Numbered from the stretch's first letter, positions 8,807-16,506 are shown. The stretch is DNA of 34,474 nt from Chthonomonas sp. UBA1950 (GCA_002336105.1 DDEQ01000045.1:1-34474), one strand, 5' to 3'. Made by a program: numbers and translations. The notes: generated from the sequence alone by a model not told the origin.

Positions 8807-8863
8807 GAAGTGGTTAGTTAAGAAAATAGGTGTGTCAATGTCGATGCACTACTGAGGATCAAA

Positions 8864-9496
8864 ATGCGAATCGCTCTTTGCTGTAAAGAAGGCCTATTCT
8901 GTGAGGCATTGGCCAGCCTCTTGGATCACCACGGAAGTTTTCAAGTGGTGGCAAATGAAGTTAGTCCACGATCTATGGTGACTGCCGCCAAGGATCAAAG
9001 GGCTCAAATCATGGTTGTTGACTCATTCGGTCTAGACATGAGCGACCTCCAGTTCTTGCTTGGCGCACGTGCTTTCGGAGACTTTGCTGTTGTTCTCATC
9101 ATCAGCGATGCCGAGAAGGAGACCTTTGCCGACGTACCAGTTGATCGACTTGTCTCAAGATCAGAGAGTTCAGAGAAACTATTTGAGGCACTTGGTGAAC
9201 TGGGCGGGAAAGTTCGACTTTCGGTCCGACCATACGTTCGCGAGTCACGACGAGGCTACGGTGGTCGAGATGCCAATGAACTCAGTCGACGAGAGTATGA
9301 GTGCGCTCTTCTTGTCGCGAAGGGTTTGTCCAACCGCAAAATTGCAAGCATTACGGGACTTCGCGAGCAGAGCGTGAAGAACCTGGTGAGCGTAATTATG
9401 CGAAAGCTCCACTGCGAGAACCGTGTTCAAGTCGCTCTCAAACTAACGCAGGGTAGCTACAGTTCAACGTCGAGCACCGAAGAAACTGCTGAATAG
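8864..9496 (+). CDS. LuxR-family regulator with a degenerate receiver domain
   Basis: A 210-residue protein with a response-regulator-like N-terminal half (about 1-120) and a C-terminal LuxR/NarL helix-turn-helix (about 138-200, ELSRREYECALLVAKGLSNR and a recognition helix around SVKNLVSVIMRKL). Asp53 (VVDSF) sits where the phospho-acceptor belongs. The acidic pair that binds magnesium after strand 1 is replaced by CK (ALCCKEGLF), so normal phosphorylation is doubtful. The DNA-binding half looks intact. The ATG has a good ribosome binding site (GAGG at 8854-8857). No histidine kinase is adjacent. Its target is unknown; the palindromes upstream could be autoregulatory sites. Confidence 0.82.
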   Translation: MRIALCCKEGLFCEALASLLDHHGSFQVVANEVSPRSMVTAAKDQRAQIMVVDSFGLDMSDLQFLLGARAFGDFAVVLIISDAEKETFADVPVDRLVSRSESSEKLFEALGELGGKVRLSVRPYVRESRRGYGGRDANELSRREYECALLVAKGLSNRKIASITGLREQSVKNLVSVIMRKLHCENRVQVALKLTQGSYSSTSSTEETAE

Positions 9497-9520
9497 CGAT
9501 TTCGCTAAGATTCTCCGTAT

Positions 9521-9553
9521 ACAGACAAACTGGATTTTATCCAGTTTGTCTGT
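9521..9553 (+). terminator. Strong perfect hairpin between the LuxR-type gene and cdsA
   Basis: ACAGACAAACTGGAT (9521-9535) and ATCCAGTTTGTCTGT (9539-9553) form a 15-bp perfect stem with a minimal TTT loop. It starts 25 bases after the regulator's stop. No T-run follows, so it may be a terminator helped by other factors or an RNA-stabilising hairpin. The cdsA start lies 27 bases downstream. Confidence 0.6.
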
Positions 9554-9580
9554 AGTGCTATCTGAGAGTATTATGTTCGC

Positions 9581-10375
9581 GTGAAAGAAAGGGTTCTTAC
9601 CTCGCTGGCGCTCGCGCCTGTCGTTCTCGGAGCTTTTTTCTCGACACATACCTGGCCAGCCCTTTTTCTTCTGGTCCTCGTCTTAGTGTTATCACTCGTC
9701 GAAATCGCAAACCTCATAAAAGCCAGTTCATTGGGCTTACTGGTTCTCGGGGTTCTCTTTTTCGCCGGAGGATTAGTCCTTACGCAGGGACATGCCGAAT
9801 TTCTTGCATTACTTGCATGCGTCCCTTTGATCTGTGGGCTGCTTTGTGCTTGGGCTGCTGTCAAACAAGGTGACATCATCCTAAAGCTCTTTTCAGTAGG
9901 ATGGGTAGTCGGACCAGTGCTGTCAATCTATGCGCTTTGGCAAATCGGTCGACACGAACATGAGGCTTGGAGCTTCACCACACCGATCCTTATCGTTTTT
10001 CTATCTATTTGGGCTGGCGACATCGCAGCGATTTTCGCTGGAAAGGCTTTTGGGAAGCGATTACTTGCTCCAACCATCTCTCCTAAAAAAACCTGGGAAG
10101 GTTCTATCGCGAATGCCCTGGCTTCGACACTTGTGGCTGGGATCACGGCAGTGATTCTGGGATACGATCTTGCCTTCGGACTAGTTTTCGGGTTTGTTGG
10201 CGGAATTGCAGGCCAATTCGGGGACTTGTTTGAGAGTTGGATTAAGCGACAAGCAAACGTAAAAGATAGCGGGACACTTTTGCCAGGACACGGCGGCATC
10301 CTAGATCGCATCGATAGTTTATTACTCGCCGCACCGGTTGCGGCGGTGCTACTTTCCATTTGGCCCAAAAAATGA
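9581..10375 (+). CDS. cdsA: Phosphatidate cytidylyltransferase
   Basis: A 264-residue polytopic membrane enzyme that makes CDP-diacylglycerol from phosphatidate and CTP, the branch point of phospholipid synthesis. Several hydrophobic segments cover the protein. The C-terminal CDS signature is intact: SWIKRQANVKDSG, then LPGHGGILDRID. The length is normal for the family. The start is GTG at 9581. The stop TGA overlaps the ATG of the next gene by four bases (ATGA at 10372-10375), suggesting translational coupling with the ABC ATPase. The usual partners (uppS, dxr, frr) are not here. Confidence 0.95.
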   Translation: MKERVLTSLALAPVVLGAFFSTHTWPALFLLVLVLVLSLVEIANLIKASSLGLLVLGVLFFAGGLVLTQGHAEFLALLACVPLICGLLCAWAAVKQGDIILKLFSVGWVVGPVLSIYALWQIGRHEHEAWSFTTPILIVFLSIWAGDIAAIFAGKAFGKRLLAPTISPKKTWEGSIANALASTLVAGITAVILGYDLAFGLVFGFVGGIAGQFGDLFESWIKRQANVKDSGTLLPGHGGILDRIDSLLLAAPVAAVLLSIWPKK

Positions 10376-11370
10376 GCCATGATAACCGCGTGTTCGCGGT
10401 AGAAGCGATTAACCTGAAGAAGACGTATGTCTCCAGCAAAAAAGAGCCTGGAGCGTGGGGCGGCGTTAAGTCACTCTTTAGCCGACAAAAGAGCTACGTC
10501 GACGCGGTCAAAGGTGTTAACCTCCAGATTGAGCAAGGAGAGTTGATCGGCTTTCTAGGTCCGAACGGCGCAGGGAAAACAACTACGCTTAAAATGCTAA
10601 GCGGCATTTTGTATCCCACGTCGGGAGAAGCCAAAGTCCTCGGCCATACGCCGAGCCATCGAGATCATGAAATGCTCAAGCAGATCTCCCTAGTCATGGG
10701 AAACAAGATGCAGCTCTGGTGGGACCTCCCTGCATGGGATGGTTTCATGGTTCTGAAAGAACTGTATGAAGTCGACCAGACGAAATTCAAGAATCGCCTC
10801 GACCAGCTCATCGAGGCACTTCAGTTGGGCGACAAAGTGAACACTCAGATGCGTAAGCTCTCGCTCGGAGAGCGAATGAAGTGTGAGTTAGTTGCCGCAC
10901 TGCTCCACGGCCCCAAAGTTGTCTTTCTCGATGAACCAACGATTGGTCTAGACGTTGTAAGTCAAAAACGCATCCGGGAATTCCTAAAGCAATTACACAA
11001 AGACGAAGGATGCACCATTTTGCTAACAAGCCATTACATGCAGGATGTTCAAGAGTTGTGTGATCGAGTCATCGTCATCGACCACGGCTCTACGATATTC
11101 GAAGGCACTCTTGATACTTTAGCGGCGAAGTTTAGCGATACAAGAAGGCTCAAGTTAACACTTTCAACCCCTATTGAGTCTGCGCCTAAGACCGGAAAGC
11201 TCATTTCGCTTAGCGAAGACGTGCTAGTCGTAGAAGTTACGAGAGATGAAACCGCAAATGCAGCGGCAAGCCTACTGTCTTCCCTACCTGTAGCGGACTT
11301 AGCGATTGAAGAAACGGAGATCGAAGAGGTCATTCGTCAGCTCTTCGAAAGCGGCCAATCAGTCCGATAG
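10372..11370 (+). CDS. ABC transporter ATP-binding protein (ABC-2 export type)
   Basis: A 332-residue ATPase subunit. Walker A is GPNGAGKTT (63-71), the signature motif is LSLGER, Walker B is VVFLDEPTIGLD, and the H-loop is LLTSHYMQD. The insert after Walker A (VMGNKMQLWWDLPAWD) resembles that of the COG4586-like ABC-2 ATPases linked to multidrug or polysaccharide/teichoic-acid export. A long C-terminal domain (about 245-332) follows the core. ABC-2 ATPases normally sit beside one or two permease genes, but none is present here: cdsA overlaps its start and infA follows 37 bases downstream. The cargo is therefore unknown. Confidence 0.9.
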   Translation: MSHDNRVFAVEAINLKKTYVSSKKEPGAWGGVKSLFSRQKSYVDAVKGVNLQIEQGELIGFLGPNGAGKTTTLKMLSGILYPTSGEAKVLGHTPSHRDHEMLKQISLVMGNKMQLWWDLPAWDGFMVLKELYEVDQTKFKNRLDQLIEALQLGDKVNTQMRKLSLGERMKCELVAALLHGPKVVFLDEPTIGLDVVSQKRIREFLKQLHKDEGCTILLTSHYMQDVQELCDRVIVIDHGSTIFEGTLDTLAAKFSDTRRLKLTLSTPIESAPKTGKLISLSEDVLVVEVTRDETANAAASLLSSLPVADLAIEETEIEEVIRQLFESGQSVR

Positions 11371-11407
11371 AACCCATTTGGCAAATGCCAAGGTAAAATG
11401 AAGGTCA

Positions 11408-11662
11408 ATGGCTAGAAAGCGACCCAATTATAAGCCCCAGCAAGACAAAGAAAAGGGCATCGAATTAGAAGGAGCAGTAATTGAAAACCTTCCTAATGCT
11501 CGATTTCGCGTCAAGTTGGATGAAGGGGAAGCTGAAATCCTCGCCCACGTTAGCGGAAAAATGCGAATGAACTACATTCGAATTCTTCCTGGAGACCGTG
11601 TTCGAGTTGAGCTCAGTCCTTATGACCTCACCATGGGTCGAATCGTTTACCGATACAGATAG
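11408..11662 (+). CDS. infA: Translation initiation factor IF-1
   Basis: IF-1 binds the ribosomal A site during initiation. The 84-residue protein shows the single S1/OB-fold domain with the family core (EGAVIENLPNARFRVKL, HVSGKMRMNYIRILPGDRV and ELSPYDLTMGRIVYRYR). It carries about 12 extra basic N-terminal residues (MARKRPNYKPQQ) compared with the usual 72-residue form. The gene is usually found among ribosomal protein genes (map, rpmJ, rpsM); here it lies between an ABC ATPase and a fluoride riboswitch. AAGG lies a few bases before the ATG. A 5-codon reading frame (ATG at 11398 to TAG at 11415) overlaps the infA start. Confidence 0.97.
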   Translation: MARKRPNYKPQQDKEKGIELEGAVIENLPNARFRVKLDEGEAEILAHVSGKMRMNYIRILPGDRVRVELSPYDLTMGRIVYRYR

Positions 11663-11672
11663 TTCCTTTGTT

Positions 11673-11734
11673 GGGCATGGAGTTCGCCCAGGCTGAAACT
11701 CAGCCGAACCGCCTTTAGGCTGATGACTCCTACC
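11673..11734 (+). promoter_or_regulatory. Fluoride riboswitch (crcB motif)
   Basis: The crcB aptamer is readable directly. GGGC (11673-11676) pairs with GCCC (11686-11689), and GGAGT (11679-11683) pairs with ACTCC (11726-11730), which reproduces the interleaved pseudoknot. The conserved AACCGCC...GGCTGATGACTCCTAC 3' part is present, and a small variable hairpin, GGCTG-AAACT-CAGCC, fills 11691-11705. The ligand is fluoride with magnesium. It starts 11 bases after the infA stop, so infA and the antiporter may share a transcript. CTCCTACC (11727-11734) can instead pair with GGTAGGAG (11744-11751) at the ribosome binding site, giving a translational ON switch when fluoride is bound. Confidence 0.96.
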
Positions 11735-11737
11735 CAC

Positions 11738-11746
11738 AAAGGAGGT
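11738..11746 (+). promoter_or_regulatory. Strong ribosome binding site that fixes the TTG start of the antiporter
   Basis: AAAGGAGGT is a near-perfect Shine-Dalgarno, eight bases before TTG at 11755. It is the reason to accept the TTG start. It lies in the loop and arm of the alternative hairpin formed with the 3' end of the fluoride aptamer. Confidence 0.9.
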
Positions 11747-11754
11747 AGGAGACA

Positions 11755-13086
11755 TTGCCCATACGATTTAGCAAAGCGGAGCAACTCGCACTCATTTGGA
11801 GCCTAACCAAGTGGTCTATTCTAGGCGCTTGGGTCGGGGTTTTGGCTGGAATTGCCTCTGCGGTTTTTCTTTTTTCGCTTGAGTGGGCTAACAAGACCCG
11901 CGCGGCTCACCCCCAGCTACTTTTCTTTCTTCCGCTGTCCGGCGTTCTGATATGGGCAATCTATGATAGATTTGGGAGGGCTGTTCAAGGTGGAAATAAC
12001 TTACTCCTAGAAACTGTCCATGATCCTAAAGAAGCCATTCCGTTTCGGATGGCTCCGCTTATTTTGCTTACGACGGTGCTGACCCACCTCTTTGGGGGAT
12101 CAGCTGGACGCGAAGGTACGGCGGTCCAAATGGGCGGAACCCTTGGTCAGCTTGCGACCCTTCCCCTTCGGCTTGGTCCAGAGCACAGGCGAATTCTTGT
12201 GATGGCTGGCATTGCCGGTGGATTCGGGTCCGTTTTTGGCACCCCGATCGCAGGAACGGTATTTGGCCTTGAAGTTCTCGCGATCGGGAGGCTTCGGTAC
12301 GATGGATTAATAGCCTGCCTTTCGGCGAGTGTTGTCGGTGACATCGTTTGTCGCGAATTAGGAACACATCACACTGACTACTTCTCTATGTTGGGCCGCC
12401 AACAGCCTTTAGCTCCAGTAAGTCTCCTCCTTGTGGTTGTGGCAGGACTTCTCTTCGGATGTTCGAGCGCACTCTTTTCCGAACTCACTCACGCAGTTCA
12501 ACATTGGATCAATCGGTTCGTTCCGAAGCCGTATTTGAAATCATTCACAGGCGGGTGTATCGTCATCGCGATGACTTTACTCGCCGGGAGTCAGATTTAC
12601 AACGGACTCGGACTAGAACTCATCGCCCAGAGTCTCGTCGGAAAAGTGTTTCTTGCCGCGTTCCTTATCAAAATCGTGTTTACAGCGGTAACACTAGGAG
12701 CCGGCTTCAAAGGTGGTGAGGTGACGCCGCTCTTCTGTATTGGCGCAACCGCAGGAAATGCTTTTGCGCAGATCACGCACCAACCTACAGCAGTCTTCGC
12801 TGCAATTGGATTTGTGTCAGTCTTTTCTGGAGCGGCAAACACGCCACTGGCTTGCATCGTCATGGGTGTCGAGCTATTCGGGACGCAACTTGCCGTTCCG
12901 ATTGCTATCGGGTGCGTCACGGCCTACATCTTCTCAGGACACAGAGGGATCTATTCCTCTCAACGGATCGGTCACCCAAAATCAGATCAAGCACAAGATA
13001 TCGAAGACGCAACACTTGGCGCAATCCGGCTGAGTGGGGTTGCAGTTAGGTTAGCAACGGCTAGCCGATGGTTCAGAAAGAATTAG
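11755..13086 (+). CDS. CLC-F type fluoride/proton antiporter
   Basis: A 443-residue polytopic CLC-family protein that should expel fluoride from the cytoplasm in exchange for protons. The gating glutamate is Glu120 in GREGT (118-122). The canonical chloride-filter motif GSGIP is replaced by GGNNLLL (79-85), and GREGP by GREGT; these substitutions mark the fluoride-specific CLC-F clade rather than ClcA. The late motif GFKGGEVTPLF is also as expected for that clade. A fluoride riboswitch directly upstream gives independent support for the function. The start is TTG with a strong ribosome binding site. The last bases overlap the stop of the convergent small gene on the minus strand. Confidence 0.94.
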   Translation: MPIRFSKAEQLALIWSLTKWSILGAWVGVLAGIASAVFLFSLEWANKTRAAHPQLLFFLPLSGVLIWAIYDRFGRAVQGGNNLLLETVHDPKEAIPFRMAPLILLTTVLTHLFGGSAGREGTAVQMGGTLGQLATLPLRLGPEHRRILVMAGIAGGFGSVFGTPIAGTVFGLEVLAIGRLRYDGLIACLSASVVGDIVCRELGTHHTDYFSMLGRQQPLAPVSLLLVVVAGLLFGCSSALFSELTHAVQHWINRFVPKPYLKSFTGGCIVIAMTLLAGSQIYNGLGLELIAQSLVGKVFLAAFLIKIVFTAVTLGAGFKGGEVTPLFCIGATAGNAFAQITHQPTAVFAAIGFVSVFSGAANTPLACIVMGVELFGTQLAVPIAIGCVTAYIFSGHRGIYSSQRIGHPKSDQAQDIEDATLGAIRLSGVAVRLATASRWFRKN

Positions 13087-13307
13087 TGGAATCTATGTCT
13101 TCTAGGATCAATGAAGACAATATCATCAGGGGTGTTTTCTACGCCGATTACAGCAGCGCAAATTCCTCGAAGATCATGGGCGCTCATGTTGACCCCCGGA
13201 CTAGGAGTGACATGAGCCCTAAGGCCACTGCCATCGTACCAAACAGATGCGTCAAGAACGTTGTCTTGTGCTAGCAGAAAATTCTCTGTAAGTTTTGGAT
13301 TGACCAT
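13083..13307 (-). CDS. Small hypothetical protein, 74 residues
   Basis: I do not recognise this gene with confidence. It is called as real because its ATG is preceded by an excellent ribosome binding site (GGGGAGGT, six bases upstream) and its composition is protein-like. The middle (SGLRAHVTPSPGVNMSAHDL, then a segment ending DDIVFID) faintly resembles the small C-terminal subdomain of AMP-forming acyl ligases, but that is only a pattern impression. It is soluble, with no signal peptide or membrane segment. Its TAA stop overlaps the end of the antiporter gene tail to tail by two bases. A 6-bp inverted repeat, ACGCCT/AGGCGT (13350-13370), lies about 45 bases before its start and could be an operator or promoter element. 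Confidence 0.6.
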   Translation of the reverse strand: MVNPKLTENFLLAQDNVLDASVWYDGSGLRAHVTPSPGVNMSAHDLRGICAAVIGVENTPDDIVFIDPRRHRFH

Positions 13308-13376
13308 ACCACTACCTCCCCTGTGAGGTTTACGAGTAAGGTCGGTAGAACGCCTCAGAACATTAGGCGTATTAAA

Positions 13377-13404
13377 TGATATTGTTCTGCAATGAACAAT
13401 ATCA
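13377..13404 (-). terminator. Terminator of ispE, overlapping its stop codon
   Basis: TGATATTGTTC (13377-13387) and GAACAATATCA (13394-13404) form an 11-bp perfect stem with a 6-base loop. The ispE stop codon is the first base-paired triplet. On the minus strand the stem is followed by TTTAATAC. Confidence 0.75.
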
Positions 13405-14223
13405 CCTAGTTACTACACTAGGCATCGCATTCAGATACGTACAAAAAAACGTTTCGACTAGGTTCTTCTGACGCAAAGATTCTATGGCTCTATGAGCAGA
13501 GGCCCCATCCAAAAACCGACCAAAAATTACAGATCCAGAACCAGTAAGACCTGAATCATACGCTCCAAGTTCTTTTAATACCTTTCTCAGGTACGCGCAC
13601 TCAGCAGGAGCAACCCTTTCGAAGTCATTGTACAAAATGTCTTCGTCAGAGAACTCTTTCCAAGAGTAATCCAACTCATCGAGTGATCGATACATTACTC
13701 CTGTCGAGCATCCTACTGTCGGTTTTATGAGGACCAGTTCGTGGTTTACAGGTGTCTCGATGGCCTCGAGTTTCTCGCCGTAACCTTCACCTTTTGCCCT
13801 TCCACCTACTAGAAAGAAAGGTACATCTGCCCCGATCGCAGAGGCAACGCTTAGCAACTCAGCGGTTGAAGGTGGGTTCCCTACCATGGCAGATGCAATA
13901 CGAATGAGACCTGCCGCATCGGAACTACCACCACCCAATCCTGCTTCTGAGGGAATTCGCTTTTTAAGGCGGATGGCTACCGGCGGCAAAGGCATAATTT
14001 CGCGAAGCAGTCTTCGTGCCTTCGTCACCGTGTTATCTGCCGGAACCGATTCGTGGTCACAAGTGAAACTATCTGAATCCGAAAGCTGAACTTCGAGTTC
14101 GTCGAATAGATCAATCGTTTGAAAGATCGTTCTGAGTGGATGGTAACCTCGCCGATCTATCGGACCGACAGCTAGAAACAAGTTGATTTTTGCAGGACAA
14201 AGAACGCTATAAGTGACACTCAT
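13402..14223 (-). CDS. ispE: 4-diphosphocytidyl-2-C-methyl-D-erythritol kinase
   Basis: A 273-residue GHMP-family kinase of the MEP isoprenoid pathway that phosphorylates CDP-methylerythritol with ATP. The N-terminal substrate motif (PAKINLFL, 10-17) and the ATP-binding motif (PSEAGLGGGSSDAA, 91-104) are complete. The C-terminal motif LTGSGSVIFG matches the third GHMP motif. Its ATG overlaps the stop of the upstream membrane-protein gene (ATGA), and the set gatC-gatA-membrane protein-ispE runs as one tightly packed minus-strand unit. Confidence 0.96.
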   Translation of the reverse strand: MSVTYSVLCPAKINLFLAVGPIDRRGYHPLRTIFQTIDLFDELEVQLSDSDSFTCDHESVPADNTVTKARRLLREIMPLPPVAIRLKKRIPSEAGLGGGSSDAAGLIRIASAMVGNPPSTAELLSVASAIGADVPFFLVGGRAKGEGYGEKLEAIETPVNHELVLIKPTVGCSTGVMYRSLDELDYSWKEFSDEDILYNDFERVAPAECAYLRKVLKELGAYDSGLTGSGSVIFGRFLDGASAHRAIESLRQKNLVETFFCTYLNAMPSVVTR

Positions 14224-15032
14224 CTTTGGTCGATCTGTTGCTCCAGGTTGCCATCGACAGTTGGAACCACGCTGATTCGGGTGGGGTAGTGACTCAAATC
14301 AAGTTCCTCCAGTGCCGTATCAATCGACTGTAATTGGGCACGAGCTTCGGCAAGTGCTTCCAAAAACTCATGGCTCGAAAGCTCAGGTGATCGCCCGACA
14401 AGCCGATATCCCAGCATCTTCATTCGCAAAGTATCGAGCGTTGTCATAAAGACCGCTGACTGAGCTTCAGTCCGCTGAACACCTGCCATGACACTCGCAA
14501 AATGTGCCTTGTACTCGGCGATGTTCTTATCTGCTAACCGATAGAGCTCGTTTGATTGGGGATCATTCGACCGAACCTGCCAAGTAGGCGGAGCATTGTA
14601 GAGACCTCGTTCCGACTGCTGAACTTCATCAGCAATGAGATCTGCCCGTCGCAACGCAGCGTATAACGATTCTCCCACTGCCTTGATCGTTCTCGGCATG
14701 TCGTTCAGGTCGGCAATTTGATCCTTTCGGGTTTTAGTTAGCACCTCATCAAATCGTGTGAGGCGTTCTTGACACCCCTGCCATAGTGCTTGAGTTCGCT
14801 TGTTCCTCCAGCGTTTCGGGACCGAGTTGTTATACGCGGCGACGCCTGACATTGAAAGAACGACTGCTAAGCCGATAACCATTGCGACATATCCGCCAAA
14901 GGTATCCATCCCTACTTTGAGCTGAACAAAGACCCAAGCACCAGCAAGCCCGGCAAGGGTCAGCATGATCCTCATTGGATCAAGCAACTCTTTGACGAAC
15001 AGCCTGCGATCTTCTTTGCGGATGTCGTCCAT
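14220..15032 (-). CDS. Membrane-anchored protein of unknown function with a coiled-coil-like tail
   Basis: I do not recognise this 270-residue protein. A short charged cytoplasmic N-terminus (about 1-19) is followed by two hydrophobic segments, about 20-38 (MRIMLTLAGLAGAWVFVQL) and about 46-66 (GGYVAMVIGLAVVLSMSGVAA). The remaining 200 residues are charged and helix-rich, with heptad-like stretches near 85-145 and 225-255, consistent with a cytoplasmic coiled coil. It lies 10 bases after gatA and overlaps ispE by four bases, so it is probably cotranscribed with them, though no functional link is obvious. A role in envelope organisation or as a scaffold is possible, but nothing in the sequence proves it. 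Confidence 0.75.
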   Translation of the reverse strand: MDDIRKEDRRLFVKELLDPMRIMLTLAGLAGAWVFVQLKVGMDTFGGYVAMVIGLAVVLSMSGVAAYNNSVPKRWRNKRTQALWQGCQERLTRFDEVLTKTRKDQIADLNDMPRTIKAVGESLYAALRRADLIADEVQQSERGLYNAPPTWQVRSNDPQSNELYRLADKNIAEYKAHFASVMAGVQRTEAQSAVFMTTLDTLRMKMLGYRLVGRSPELSSHEFLEALAEARAQLQSIDTALEELDLSHYPTRISVVPTVDGNLEQQIDQR

Positions 15033-15042
15033 AGAAAGTCTC

Positions 15043-16506
15043 TTAAACCGTCGGAGGCGTCAGTATTCCGAAGCCAAGTTCTTGCTCAATTGCATACGCT
15101 GCGGAAAGTAAGAATTCATCGTTCTCTCTTCCACCTAGTAATTGCAACCCAACAGGCAATCCGTTTTGTGTGTGACCACATGGGATTGAGATTGCTGGCA
15201 TACCGCCCATATTAGCCGGAATCGTACAAAAATCAACTAGCTTTAGGGCTAAAGGATCGTCGGCCATTTCGCCTAATCTGAAGGCAGGAATCGGCGAGGT
15301 CGGCCCGAGAACCAGATCGTATTCGCTTAATACTTTATCAAATTCCTGGCGCATCATCGCACGAACTTGCTGAGCTTTCAGATAGTACGCATCGTAATAT
15401 CCGGCGGACAGCGCATAAGTGCCAATCATAATCCGTTGCTTAACTTCATGACCGAAACCCTCGGCGCGGCTTCTTTCCACAACACCAATGTGCGTTCCGC
15501 TGGAAGCTCTGTGCCCAAATCGGATGCCGTCAAAACGGGCTAAATTACTGCTCGCTTCCGCTGGTGCAATGATGTAGTAGGTTGTAACCCCGAGTTTGAT
15601 CGAAGGCAAGGAGATCGTGGTGACTTCGGCACCGGCTTTCAGAAGTTTCTCGACCGCAACGTTCACCGCTTCTCGAACGCCTGAATCTACGCCATCGCCG
15701 AACAGCTCCTCGGGCAAGGCAACCTTCATACCTTTGATTGTTCGAGATTTCAGTTCAGCCGTGCTGATCGGGGGAAGGTTAAGCGAAGTCGAATCGAGCG
15801 GATCGTGTCCCGTCGTAGCCTGAGCGAGATAGGCCACATCTTCAACGCACTGACCAATCGGGCCGATCTGATCCAAACTGCTTCCGAAAGCAATTAGTCC
15901 GTACCGCGAACACCTTCCGTAAGTCGGTTTGAAGCCAACGACACCACAAAGCGCTGCTGGTTGGCGTATCGAGCCACCGGTGTCACTACCCAATGAGATA
16001 GGAGCTAAACGCGAAGCTACCGCACAGGCGCTACCACCACTTGATCCTCCTGGAGATCGTTCTGTATCCCAAGGATTTCGACAAATCTTGTAGGCGGAAG
16101 TTTCCGTCGATGCTCCCATGGCGAACTCGTCCATGTTGGTCTTGCCTAAGACCACACAACCGGATGCTTTCAGCGCTTCGACGACAGTTGCATCGAAAGG
16201 CGGAACGTAGCCTTTGAGGATTTTCGACGCGCAAGTGGTTTCGAGACCGTTGGTTGAAATATTATCTTTCACCGCAACCGGCACTCCAGTCAGTGGTCCA
16301 GCCTCTCCGCTATCGACTATTTTTTGCGATTCTGCCGCTGCCGACAGTACGCTTTCGCGGTCATGGGCCAGGAACGCGCCGAATTGCGAATCTAGAGAAT
16401 CGATTCTGTCGAGAAAAGCGGTTGCAACCTCAACGCAAGAGATCTCGCGAGATTGAATTGCCTTGCCCAATGAAATCGCAGAGCGTAGGTGAATGTCCTG
16501 ACTCAT
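15043..16506 (-). CDS. gatA: Aspartyl/glutamyl-tRNA amidotransferase subunit A
   Basis: The 487-residue amidase subunit of GatCAB, which converts Glu-tRNA(Gln), and often Asp-tRNA(Asn), to the amide. The amidase triad is visible: Lys80 (VAVKDN), Ser155 (SPGGSSGGS) and Ser179 (GSDTGGS), with the same 24-residue spacing between serines as in characterised GatA. The frame is open upstream of the ATG, but those extra 35 codons overlap gatC and are not family-like, so the start at 16506 is chosen. The ATG overlaps the gatC stop (ATGA). gatB is not in the window. Confidence 0.96.
   Translation of the reverse strand: MSQDIHLRSAISLGKAIQSREISCVEVATAFLDRIDSLDSQFGAFLAHDRESVLSAAAESQKIVDSGEAGPLTGVPVAVKDNISTNGLETTCASKILKGYVPPFDATVVEALKASGCVVLGKTNMDEFAMGASTETSAYKICRNPWDTERSPGGSSGGSACAVASRLAPISLGSDTGGSIRQPAALCGVVGFKPTYGRCSRYGLIAFGSSLDQIGPIGQCVEDVAYLAQATTGHDPLDSTSLNLPPISTAELKSRTIKGMKVALPEELFGDGVDSGVREAVNVAVEKLLKAGAEVTTISLPSIKLGVTTYYIIAPAEASSNLARFDGIRFGHRASSGTHIGVVERSRAEGFGHEVKQRIMIGTYALSAGYYDAYYLKAQQVRAMMRQEFDKVLSEYDLVLGPTSPIPAFRLGEMADDPLALKLVDFCTIPANMGGMPAISIPCGHTQNGLPVGLQLLGGRENDEFLLSAAYAIEQELGFGILTPPTV

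Larger units (their letters stand above)
8106..8863. other. AT-rich 758-base gap with palindromes; no gene called
   Basis: No convincing coding region is visible on either strand and the stretch is clearly more AT-rich than its flanks. Besides the trpB terminator it carries two short-centre palindromes, GCAAATACTTATTTGC (8256-8271) and TAAGAGTTGACTCTTA (8378-8393). The first lies directly after a perfect TTGACA (8245-8250), and the second contains TTGACT. A 7-bp hairpin pairs 8503-8509 with 8527-8533. Two hairpins sit just before the next gene. The hexamer ACTAGT appears three times between 8250 and 8400. It could hold regulatory sites or a small RNA, or be a decayed gene. Confidence 0.5.
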
